From NCBI GenBank assembly GCA_021647585.1, contig JAKIUK010000006.1:1-64000 (forward strand): a stretch of DNA of 64,000 nucleotides, read 5' to 3'. Positions within the stretch are counted from its first letter, which is position 1, and each line of letters begins with the position of its first letter. The stretch comes from Methylococcaceae bacterium. Lineage in GTDB: Bacteria > Pseudomonadota > Gammaproteobacteria > Methylococcales > Methylomonadaceae. A program made the translations under genes and the position numbers. This document shows, in pieces, positions 42,232-50,233 of this stretch. A model generated the notes under the pieces. That model had not been told where the DNA came from. It saw only the letters and a program-made list of their open reading frames with translations, and ran no database searches.

Positions 42232-44708
42232 GCGTTGCTGCTAAACAAATTCTAGACAGCATCCTTAGTGCTGAGAAAATTAGGGTCACTGGTATTGTGC
42301 AGGGTGTTGGTTTTAGACCTAATGTTTGGCGATTGGCAAACCAGTTAAAACTAAACGGAGATGTTATCAATGATAGTCAGGGCGTAGTTATTAAGGTTTG
42401 GGGCAATACTGAAGATATTGATCGTTTCATTAATAAACTGAAAACTGATGTACCACCGCTGGCACGTATTGATCAAATTAAGCGTTCTGTACTGCCTCTT
42501 GATGACTACACACCTACCGAATTTGCTATCAAGCCCAGTCAACATAACACCGTACAAACCAACGTCACACCCGATGCGGCAGTGTGTCCAGAATGTATGA
42601 CAGATACCTTAGATCCTTTTGGTCGACGTTATCGTTATGCCTTAACTAACTGCACCCATTGTGGCCCGCGCTTTTCTATCGTCAACGCGATTCCTTACGA
42701 CCGCATCAATACCAGTATGAAGGCCTTTGAGCTCTGTGAGGATTGTGCTGAAGAATATCAAACACCTAGCGACAGACGCTTTCATGCCCAACCCAATGCC
42801 TGTTATTTTTGCGGTCCAAAACTAACACTGGCCAGAGTCGATGGTAATCCGGTTTGCATGGAAAGTTTGACTCAGCTCGATGATGTTGATGGTGCCTGCA
42901 CGGTATTACAAAACGGTGGTATTCTTGCCGTCAAAGGTATTGGTGGTTTTCATCTGGCCTGTGATGCAACTAATGCAGTCGCAGTGCAACGCTTGCGTGA
43001 TGCTAAACTACGTTATGGCAAACCGTTTGCGTTAATGGCTAGAGATACCAATGTGATAAAACGTTATGCCCTTATTACATCTGAAGAAGAAAAGCTACTT
43101 CTCAGTGCTGAAGCCCCTATTGTTATTCTGCAAAAAAGCACACAAGCACCACCAGGAATTAAACGTCAGTTTGGAACCATCGAAGGTGAACGTGCTAATG
43201 ATTTAATCGCGATTGTCGATAATGTAGCACCCGGTCAAAATTCACTGGGTTTTATGTTGCCGTACACACCGATGCATCACCTGATGTTAAAGCGTATGAA
43301 TCGCCCCATTATTTTTACCTCCGGCAACCAGTCGGATGAGCCGCAGGTGATAAGCAACGATGACGTTACCTCTCGACTAGGTGATATCGTCGAGTATGTA
43401 CTCTGGCATGATCGCGATATCGTTAATCGGGTCGATGATTCGGTGATACGCATTATCAAAAATGAACCTCGATTATTACGACGTGCACGCGGTTATACGC
43501 CCGCACCGTTACCCTTACCGGCAGGATTCGAACAGGCACCCGAACTGTTGGCGATGGGGGCTGAATTAAAAAATACTTTTTGTCTGATTAAAGACGGTAA
43601 TGCCATTTTATCGCAACACATCGGTGATCTGGAAAACGCCATCACCTACGAAGATTACCAACACAACTTAGCCTTGTATGCTCAGCTCTATCAACATACA
43701 CCTGAACAAATTGTCATTGATTGCCATCCAGAATATCTGTCCAGCAAATTGGGCAGACAACGCGCCGAAGATAAACAAGTAGCTTGTCTGGAAGTACAAC
43801 ATCACCACGCCCACATTGCCGCCTGTCTGGCAGAAAATAATGTTCCCTTAGCAGCACTGACTGTGCTGGGTGTTGCCCTTGATGGTTTAGGTTATGGCGA
43901 CGATGGCACGTTTTGGGGCGGCGAATTTCTGCACTGCGATTATCTGGGGGCAGAGCGCTTAGCGACCTTCAAGCCGGTAGCAATGTTAGGGGGTGCAATG
44001 GCGATGCGCGAACCCTGGCGCAATACTTATGCTCAGTTGATGGCCGAAATGGGCTGGGCAGAACTGAAAATGAATTTCGACCAGCTTGAATTGCTTGAGT
44101 ATTTTGAAAATAAACCGCTGACTACCTATAATGCCATGCTGGCAAAGGGCAATAATGCTCCTGTAGCTTCATCCTGTGGCCGGTTGTTTGATGCCGTTGC
44201 TGCTGCCATCGGTATTTGTAGGGACGGTGTTGCTTATGAAGGACAGGCCGCTATCGAACTTGAAGCAATCGTCGATCAGGACACTTTGCATAACGAAGAT
44301 GAACGCTTAGCCTATCCCTTTACCATTCCAAGACTCACGGTCCCTGGATTTGAGGACAAACTACCTTATATCGAACCGCTAGCGATGTGGCGAGCTATAC
44401 TCGGTGACTTAATCTTAAAAACACCTGCCCCGGTCATGTCTGCTCGATTTCATAAAGGCCTGGCCAAGATCATTGTCACCATGATTCAAAAACTTAGCAC
44501 CTGCGACGAACAGCGTATTATTCATACGGTCGCTTTATCTGGTGGCGTGTTTCAAAACAAAACCTTATTTGAACAAGTCGTTACTCGGCTTGAACAAGAA
44601 CATTTTAAAGTGTTGACGCATAAACAAGTCCCCACCAATGATGGCGGTATCGCCTTGGGTCAAGCGGTAATTGGCGCTGCACGTTCACTAAAAAACAGGA
44701 GGAACTAG
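42228..44708 (+). CDS. hypF: Carbamoyltransferase HypF
   Basis: 826 residues. Makes the thiocarbamate on HypE used to form CN ligands of the active site. Domains: acylphosphatase (residues about 15-105; VTGIVQGVGFRPNVWRLANQ), two zinc fingers (CPECMTD ... CTHCGPRF and CEDCAEEY ... CYFCGPKL), YrdC-like (GGILAVKGIGGFHLACDATN), and the Kae1-like carbamoyltransferase (HHHAHIAACLAENN, VALDGLGYGDDG). Full length. It overlaps the NHL gene by 4 bp and is followed by hypC after 2 bp. Confidence 0.95.
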   Translation: MSVAAKQILDSILSAEKIRVTGIVQGVGFRPNVWRLANQLKLNGDVINDSQGVVIKVWGNTEDIDRFINKLKTDVPPLARIDQIKRSVLPLDDYTPTEFAIKPSQHNTVQTNVTPDAAVCPECMTDTLDPFGRRYRYALTNCTHCGPRFSIVNAIPYDRINTSMKAFELCEDCAEEYQTPSDRRFHAQPNACYFCGPKLTLARVDGNPVCMESLTQLDDVDGACTVLQNGGILAVKGIGGFHLACDATNAVAVQRLRDAKLRYGKPFALMARDTNVIKRYALITSEEEKLLLSAEAPIVILQKSTQAPPGIKRQFGTIEGERANDLIAIVDNVAPGQNSLGFMLPYTPMHHLMLKRMNRPIIFTSGNQSDEPQVISNDDVTSRLGDIVEYVLWHDRDIVNRVDDSVIRIIKNEPRLLRRARGYTPAPLPLPAGFEQAPELLAMGAELKNTFCLIKDGNAILSQHIGDLENAITYEDYQHNLALYAQLYQHTPEQIVIDCHPEYLSSKLGRQRAEDKQVACLEVQHHHAHIAACLAENNVPLAALTVLGVALDGLGYGDDGTFWGGEFLHCDYLGAERLATFKPVAMLGGAMAMREPWRNTYAQLMAEMGWAELKMNFDQLELLEYFENKPLTTYNAMLAKGNNAPVASSCGRLFDAVAAAIGICRDGVAYEGQAAIELEAIVDQDTLHNEDERLAYPFTIPRLTVPGFEDKLPYIEPLAMWRAILGDLILKTPAPVMSARFHKGLAKIIVTMIQKLSTCDEQRIIHTVALSGGVFQNKTLFEQVVTRLEQEHFKVLTHKQVPTNDGGIALGQAVIGAARSLKNRRN

Positions 44709-44710
44709 CT

Positions 44711-44992
44711 ATGTGTTTAGGTATACCCGGTCAGATTGTAGAAATCACTGACGTGACCAAAAAACTCGCAATGGTCGATGTTTCTGGTGTAAAACGCCAG
44801 GTTAATATTGCCTGTATTGTTAATAAAGAACATAGCGTTGCCTCTTGTGTCGGTGATTGGGTCTTGGTCCATGTTGGCTTTGCCATGAGTCGTATTGATG
44901 CAGAGGAAGCCAAAAAAACGCTAGACCTGTTGATAGAACTGGGTGAGGCACAGGCAGAAATCATGGCCATGCAAACTTCAGCGATGCAATGA
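44711..44992 (+). CDS. hypC: Hydrogenase assembly chaperone HypC
   Basis: 93 residues starting MCLGIPGQIVEI, with the essential N-terminal Cys2. It binds the precursor of the large subunit and, with HypD, carries the Fe(CN)2CO unit. GGAGGAAC precedes the start. The stop is one base before the start of the SIS-domain gene. Confidence 0.95.
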   Translation: MCLGIPGQIVEITDVTKKLAMVDVSGVKRQVNIACIVNKEHSVASCVGDWVLVHVGFAMSRIDAEEAKKTLDLLIELGEAQAEIMAMQTSAMQ

Positions 44993-44993
44993 T

Positions 44994-45689
44994 ATGAACG
45001 ACACGACTGCGCTACAAGATAATCTACAGCAACTGTACCCCTTTTTGCACGGGGACAAAAAAGACCCTGTGCAAGAAAATACTACGTTGCTGGAATCAGT
45101 CAAACAAAAGTCGCAGCACAGCCTAACAGTCAAACAAGCGTTCTTTGCCAACAATGCACAAGCGCTTGTCAATGTGGCCAAAGCCATTGCTCAGATATAT
45201 ATCAATAATGGTCGAATGCTAACAATGGGCAATGGAGGATCAAGCTGCGATGCTGCCCATTTCGCTGTTGAATTTCAACACCCAATTACTGCGGGCCGCC
45301 CGGCCTTACCGGCAATTAATCTGGTGATGGATACCGCCATGATTAGCGCAGTAGCCAATGATGTGGGTATTAAACATATATTTGTCCGACAACTGGAAGC
45401 CCATGGTCAAAAAAACGATGGACTGTTTGGTTTTTCAACCAGTGGCAATTCAGAGAATTTACTGGCTGCTTTCGCAAAAGCCAAACAAATAGGCATAACT
45501 ACATTCGCATTGGCCGGTGGTAATGGCGGTGAGATAAAGAGTAGTGGACTAGTCGACCACTGCCTAGTGGTTGAAACCGATTCTATCCATCGTGTACAGG
45601 AAGCCCATGTCGCTAGTTATCACATACTGTGGGATCTGGTGCATACATTACTCGCTGACCACCGCGGCAAACTTGGCGCAGTAACCTAG
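44994..45689 (+). CDS. SIS-domain protein, phosphoheptose isomerase (GmhA)-like, in the hyp operon
   Basis: 231 residues. It carries the sugar isomerase fold: NGRMLTMGNGGSSCDAAHFA (phosphate loop) at about 73-92, VANDVGIKHIF, GFSTSGNSENLLAAFAKAKQ and a final DRIHRVQE-like segment (DSIHRVQEAHVASYH). Start is ATG 44994, two bases beyond the hypC stop; the longer frame overlaps hypC. GmhA-like genes occur between hypC and hypD in many hydrogenase operons of aerobes, where the role is not known. An ordinary heptose-synthesis role is less likely here. Confidence 0.85.
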   Translation: MNDTTALQDNLQQLYPFLHGDKKDPVQENTTLLESVKQKSQHSLTVKQAFFANNAQALVNVAKAIAQIYINNGRMLTMGNGGSSCDAAHFAVEFQHPITAGRPALPAINLVMDTAMISAVANDVGIKHIFVRQLEAHGQKNDGLFGFSTSGNSENLLAAFAKAKQIGITTFALAGGNGGEIKSSGLVDHCLVVETDSIHRVQEAHVASYHILWDLVHTLLADHRGKLGAVT

Positions 45690-45709
45690 CAATAGCAGAA
45701 GGCACTTCT

Positions 45710-46855
45710 ATGAAATATGTTGATGAATTCAGAGATCCGGAAAAAGCCAGAATGCTGGTGGCTGAGATCAATACCATTACCGAACAGCTTGGGATCACCC
45801 AACAGCGCCCCTTACAATTAATGGAATTTTGTGGCGGCCACACGCATACTATTTTTCGCTACGGCATAGAACAAATGCTGCCCAAAGCCATCGAACTAAT
45901 TCACGGCCCCGGTTGCCCGGTTTGTGTTTTACCAATGGGCAGAGTTGATGATTGTGTGACCTTAGCTGAACGTCCTAATGTTATTTTTACCACCTTTGGC
46001 GATGCTATGCGGGTGCCTGGTTCAAAGAAAAGTTTATTACAGGCGAAAGCGGATGGTGCTGATATACGCATGGTTTACTCACCACTGGATGCCTTAAATT
46101 TAGCTCGTAAGCATCAGGAAAAGGAAGTTATTTTCTTTGCTCTGGGTTTTGAAACTACTATGCCCAGTACCGCGCTGACGGTTTTACAAGCAGAACAGGA
46201 CAATATCAACAACTTTTCCCTGTTCTGTAACCACATCACCACGGTTCCGACCATTAAGGCCATTCTTGATTCACCCGACATGAAAATTGACGGCTTTCTG
46301 GCACCCGGTCATGTCAGTATGGTGGTCGGCGCACGGCCGTTTGATTTTGTTGCTGAAACCTATGAAAAACCCATTGTTGTCACTGGATTTGAGCCGCTGG
46401 ATATTTTGCAGTCAATCTGGATGTTATTGAAGCAACTCAGCGAAAAACGTCACGACGTAGAAAACCAGTACGCACGTATCGTTCCTGAAAATGGCAACGA
46501 ACCGGCTATGGATGCCCTGACTAAAGTATTCGAATTGCGCGAGTTTTTCGAGTGGCGTGGACTAGGCTCGATAGATCACTCAGGGGTAAAAATGCGTGAC
46601 GCCTATGCAGCTTATGATGCGGAACAAAAATTTACCGTGCCTAATCTAAAAATTGCCGACCCCAAATCTTGCCAGTGTGGCGAAGTATTAAAAGGCGTTA
46701 TTCGTCCTTGGGAATGCAAAGTATTTGGTACCCAATGTAATCCTGAAACACCTATGGGTGCGTTAATGGTTTCAACTGAAGGAGCTTGCGCCGCCTATTA
46801 TAATTTTGGCAATCTGAATGAATTATTACAGAAAAAAGAAGCTGTAAACGCATGA
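45710..46855 (+). CDS. hypD: Hydrogenase assembly iron-sulfur protein HypD
   Basis: 381 residues. Motifs LMEFCGGHTHTIFRYGI, HGPGCPVCVLPMGRVDD (the CxxC site for iron) and the C-terminal cluster Cys residues in DPKSCQCGEVLKGVIRPWEC and FGTQCNPETPMGALMVS. It forms the Fe(CN)2CO unit with HypC. A 246-bp gap with a palindromic repeat separates it from hypE. Confidence 0.95.
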   Translation: MKYVDEFRDPEKARMLVAEINTITEQLGITQQRPLQLMEFCGGHTHTIFRYGIEQMLPKAIELIHGPGCPVCVLPMGRVDDCVTLAERPNVIFTTFGDAMRVPGSKKSLLQAKADGADIRMVYSPLDALNLARKHQEKEVIFFALGFETTMPSTALTVLQAEQDNINNFSLFCNHITTVPTIKAILDSPDMKIDGFLAPGHVSMVVGARPFDFVAETYEKPIVVTGFEPLDILQSIWMLLKQLSEKRHDVENQYARIVPENGNEPAMDALTKVFELREFFEWRGLGSIDHSGVKMRDAYAAYDAEQKFTVPNLKIADPKSCQCGEVLKGVIRPWECKVFGTQCNPETPMGALMVSTEGACAAYYNFGNLNELLQKKEAVNA

Positions 46856-46929
46856 ATAATCTGGCAGTCATTAACCTTCCTAATTACCCAAGCGCTTCCG
46901 CTATTTTAGAAATAGCTAATTTTAAATAC

Positions 46930-47011
46930 TGTCATTTCGACCCGCGGGAGAAATCTTTGTCGTTTAGAAATAAACTTAGATTCAAGATTTCTCCCGCGGG
47001 TCGGAATGACA
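46930..47011. repeat. 28-bp-arm palindromic repeat between hypD and hypE
   Basis: TGTCATTTCGACCCGCGGGA...TCTT (46930-46957) and its near-perfect inverse (46984-47011; one mismatch) around a 26-nt spacer. Such a hairpin in the middle of an operon could slow or stop RNA polymerase or protect the mRNA end. The frame across it (46852-47109) is most likely not a gene. Confidence 0.85.
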
Positions 47012-47101
47012 TCCTTTGTGAAGTTTTCTCAATCTTAACTACAAATTTGAGAGTAAGCTGCGATAGGTTAATATTTATTTTATATAATATGGCGGAATCT
47101 C

Positions 47102-48172
47102 ATGAGTAGTCAAACCACCATCAATCTTCGGCAACGCAGTGGCAAATGTAATGCCGATACCATTACTATGGCACACGGCAGTGGTGGTAAAGCTATGCGT
47201 GATCTCATTGATGATGTCTTTGTTAGCACTTTTGATAATCCCGAGCTTAACAAATTAGAGGATCAGGCACGTTTTGAATTAAACACACTCTCAGCCTTGG
47301 GTGACCGCCTGGCGATGACCACCGATTCTTACGTTGTCGATCCACTGTTTTTCCCGGGTGGTGATATCGGTAAACTGGCAGTGACAGGTACCGTTAACGA
47401 CCTGGCAGTCGGTGGTGCCAAACCCCTATATTTAACCTGCGCCATGATTATTGAAGAAGGCATGTCGGTGGATGATTTGCGTACTATTGCGGCCTCTATG
47501 CGTCAAACTGCCGATCTAGCCGGTGTCAAAATTGTCACCGGCGATACCAAAGTGGTACCGCGTGGTGCCGCCGATAAATTATTTATCAATACCGCTGGGG
47601 TCGGTATTATTCCGGCCGGTATTAATATAGGCACCGATCGCGCCCTGGCAGGAGATGTCGTCGTCATCAACGGTTATATTGGTGATCATGGTGCGGCTAT
47701 CGTTGATGCTCGCGGCGACATGGCTTTACAAAATACCATCGAAACCGATTGCCAGCCATTAAATTCACTAATCACGGCCATGTTAGAAGTCTGCTCCGAT
47801 ATTCATTGCATGCGTGATGCCACGCGCGGTGGTATCGCGACAGTACTGAACGAATTTGCGCAAAGTAGCAATGTCTGTATCCGGCTTAAGGAAACCGCAA
47901 TACCCATGCGCGATGAAGTGCGCGGCATGTGCGAGATTCTTGGACTCGACCCGCTCTACCTGGCCAATGAAGGCAAGGTCGTTGCGATCATTCCTGCACA
48001 CGCTGCCGATAAAGTGATCGAGGTTATGCGCGCACATCCTGACGGTCGCTATAGCACTATCATTGCCGAGGTGACAGAGAAACCAGAAGCACGCGTTATT
48101 CTTTCGACTCTATTTGGCGGTGAACGCATTGTCGACATGCTGGTGGGTGAACAATTACCGAGAATTTGCTAA
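47102..48172 (+). CDS. hypE: Hydrogenase maturation protein HypE
   Basis: 356 residues. AIR synthase-like ATP-binding domain: ITMAHGSGGKAMRDLIDDVF, GDIGKLAVTGTVNDLAVGGA, GDTKVVPRG. The end is GEQLPRIC, with the C-terminal Cys that carries the carbamoyl then cyanide group. The start follows GGCGGAA by a few bases. It overlaps hypA (TAATG). Confidence 0.95.
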   Translation: MSSQTTINLRQRSGKCNADTITMAHGSGGKAMRDLIDDVFVSTFDNPELNKLEDQARFELNTLSALGDRLAMTTDSYVVDPLFFPGGDIGKLAVTGTVNDLAVGGAKPLYLTCAMIIEEGMSVDDLRTIAASMRQTADLAGVKIVTGDTKVVPRGAADKLFINTAGVGIIPAGINIGTDRALAGDVVVINGYIGDHGAAIVDARGDMALQNTIETDCQPLNSLITAMLEVCSDIHCMRDATRGGIATVLNEFAQSSNVCIRLKETAIPMRDEVRGMCEILGLDPLYLANEGKVVAIIPAHAADKVIEVMRAHPDGRYSTIIAEVTEKPEARVILSTLFGGERIVDMLVGEQLPRIC

Positions 48173-48501
48173 TGCACGAACTAGGTATCACACGAAATAT
48201 TGTGGCTATCGTTACCGAACATGCCGGTGAAAAAAGAGTGAAACGAGTGGCACTGGATATTGGCAAACTCTCTGCAATCATGCCTGATGCGATTCGTTTC
48301 TGCTTTGATGTCTGTACTAAAGATACCTTGCTGGAACAAGCAACGCTGGAAATCAATCAAATTCCCGGACTGGGTCGCTGCCAATCCTGTGGCGAAGAAA
48401 TAGAACTAACTCAACTTTTTGGTCAATGCAGTTGTGGCAGTAATATTATCACCTGCATTGCTGGCGAAGAACTTAAAATTAAAGAGATAGAGGTTTATTA
48501 A
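48172..48501 (+). CDS. hypA: Hydrogenase nickel incorporation protein HypA
   Basis: 109 residues starting MHELGITRNIV, the MHE nickel-binding start. The zinc domain has CQSCGEEIEL and CSCGSN (CxxC ... CxC). The start at 48172 restores the MHE ending; the frame from 48166 adds two extra residues. Stop overlaps nothing; hypB starts 1 bp later. Confidence 0.93.
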   Translation: MHELGITRNIVAIVTEHAGEKRVKRVALDIGKLSAIMPDAIRFCFDVCTKDTLLEQATLEINQIPGLGRCQSCGEEIELTQLFGQCSCGSNIITCIAGEELKIKEIEVY

Positions 48502-48502
48502 A

Positions 48503-49399
48503 ATGTGTGTAACTTGCGGTTGCTCCGATAACGCTAAAGCCATAGTAACTGACCTTGATAGCGGTAAGGTTGTTACAGTTTCAACCGATAATCATAGTCA
48601 TAACCACGAACATGATCACCACCATACGCATGACCATGACCATAGTCACGAACATCATTCACATGATCATGATCACGATCACAGCCATGACCATTCCCCT
48701 GCACATACGCATGCAGGAATGCATGACACCACCATAAGCCTGGAAGCTGAAATTCTGGCCAAAAATGACTTGCTCGCAGAACGCAACCGAGGTTGGTTTG
48801 ACGGCAGAAATATTTTGGCACTTAATTTAGTGAGTTCCCCTGGTTCCGGTAAAACCACGCTACTGGAACGGACTATCACCGATTTAAAAGCATCGCTACC
48901 GATCAACGTGATTGAAGGCGATCAGGAAACCATTAATGACGCTGCGCGGATTAAAAGCACCGGCTGTCGTGTAGTACAGATCAACACCGGCACCGGCTGT
49001 CATCTGGAAGCAGATATGCTGGCACGGGGTGTCAAAGAACTTAACCCCCCAATGGATTCAGTAGTAATGATAGAAAACGTCGGCAACCTGGTTTGCCCGG
49101 CATTGTTTGACCTCGGTGAAAAATGCAAAGTCGCCATTCTGTCAGTAACCGAAGGGGAAGATAAGCCTATAAAATACCCGCATATGTTTCGTGCAGCCGA
49201 AGTAATGATTTTGAATAAAATTGATTTACTACCCTATGTTAATTTTAACATTGAGGACTGTATCGGTTATGCAAGGACAGTCAACCCAGGTATTAAAATA
49301 TTCCAGGTATCGGCCACCACCGGTGACGGCATGGATGACTGGTATGACTGGTTACAACAGCAGGTTCAACAAAATCGTATAAACGAGGCCATAGTTTAA
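48503..49399 (+). CDS. hypB: Hydrogenase nickel incorporation GTPase HypB
   Basis: 298 residues. The N-terminal MCVTCGCSDN carries the CxxCGC high-affinity nickel site. Residues about 35-75 are His-rich (HDHDHSHEHHSHDHDHDHSH) for nickel storage. The G domain contains SSPGSGKTTLLERTI, IEGDQETINDAARI and NKIDLLPYV. It delivers nickel with HypA. It overlaps the transporter gene by one base (TAATG). Confidence 0.95.
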   Translation: MCVTCGCSDNAKAIVTDLDSGKVVTVSTDNHSHNHEHDHHHTHDHDHSHEHHSHDHDHDHSHDHSPAHTHAGMHDTTISLEAEILAKNDLLAERNRGWFDGRNILALNLVSSPGSGKTTLLERTITDLKASLPINVIEGDQETINDAARIKSTGCRVVQINTGTGCHLEADMLARGVKELNPPMDSVVMIENVGNLVCPALFDLGEKCKVAILSVTEGEDKPIKYPHMFRAAEVMILNKIDLLPYVNFNIEDCIGYARTVNPGIKIFQVSATTGDGMDDWYDWLQQQVQQNRINEAIV

Positions 49400-50088
49400 T
49401 GTTCAGCTTGTTATCACTTGGGTTTTTAATCGGCATGCGCCATGCTTTGGAAGCAGATCATGTTGCCGCAGTTTCCAGTTTGGTCACCCAACACTGTAAT
49501 ATCAAAGACGCCCTAAAACAAGGTGCCGTTTGGGGCTTAGGTCATACTATTACCTTGTTTCTGTTTGGTTCAGTGGCAATATTGATTGATAGCACAATAT
49601 CAGAACAACTAGCTAACACATTAGAATTCATAGTTGGCCTGATATTGATTTTCCTAGGCTTCGATGTGTTACATAGATTGTATAAAAAACGTGTCCATTT
49701 TCATCTGCATAGCCACGGTCAAAACACTCAGCACTTTCATACCCATTCACATATTGGTGAAAAAGAGCATGACATTAATAAGCATCAACACTCTCATGGC
49801 TTTCCTAAACGAGCATTATTGGTAGGGCTAATGCATGGTATGGCTGGGTCAGCCGCATTGATAATTCTGACCCTGCATAAAGTGCAATCGCCGATAACAG
49901 GAATGTTTTATTTATTATTCTTCGGCATTGGTTCCATTATCGGTATGGCTGTCCTTTCAGTAACTATTGCAATCCCCTTACGTTATTCCTCAAATGGATT
50001 GACATGGTTGTATAACAGCTTACAAACCTTCATCGGCTTAACAACCTTATCGCTGGGGAGCATTGCTGTGATTGATTTTTTAGTGTAG
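49399..50088 (+). CDS. NicO/RcnA-type nickel transporter
   Basis: 229 residues with six or so membrane segments. The first has RHALEADHVAAVSS, the nickel-binding HX4DH signature of NiCoT/NicO-like permeases, and GHTITLFLFG lies in the second. The loop between spans 3 and 4 is His-rich (HFHLHSHGQNTQHFHTHSHI). By position at the end of the hyp operon it probably imports nickel for both hydrogenases, though RcnA-like relatives export. Confidence 0.85.
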   Translation: MFSLLSLGFLIGMRHALEADHVAAVSSLVTQHCNIKDALKQGAVWGLGHTITLFLFGSVAILIDSTISEQLANTLEFIVGLILIFLGFDVLHRLYKKRVHFHLHSHGQNTQHFHTHSHIGEKEHDINKHQHSHGFPKRALLVGLMHGMAGSAALIILTLHKVQSPITGMFYLLFFGIGSIIGMAVLSVTIAIPLRYSSNGLTWLYNSLQTFIGLTTLSLGSIAVIDFLV

Positions 50089-50159
50089 CAGAAAAGTAAA
50101 AAACATCTTCTACGTATTTATATTTTTCAACAATCAGATTTATCCAGAAATCAACATTT

Positions 50160-50198
50160 AACCTAGAAAAATTCGTTCTCAACTTATTTTTCTAGGTT
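50160..50198. terminator. Hairpin terminator with repeat-like ends
   Basis: AACCTAGAAAAAT (50160-50172) and ATTTTTCTAGGTT (50186-50198) with a 13-nt loop, between the converging transporter and ppiD genes. The arms equal the outer ends of the long-hairpin repeat family, so this may be a minimal relic of one. Confidence 0.7.
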
Positions 50199-50233
50199 AA
50201 ATCAAATTAGAATTCTAGAGAAATATTTAAGTA

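Noticed and set aside
46852..47109. 85-codon ORF between hypD and hypE
   Set aside because: It runs through both arms of the palindromic repeat and has no recognisable protein features.
48573..48821. ORFs antisense or out of frame over the hypB His-rich part
   Set aside because: Low-complexity CAT/CAC repeats open frames on all sides; hypB explains the sequence.
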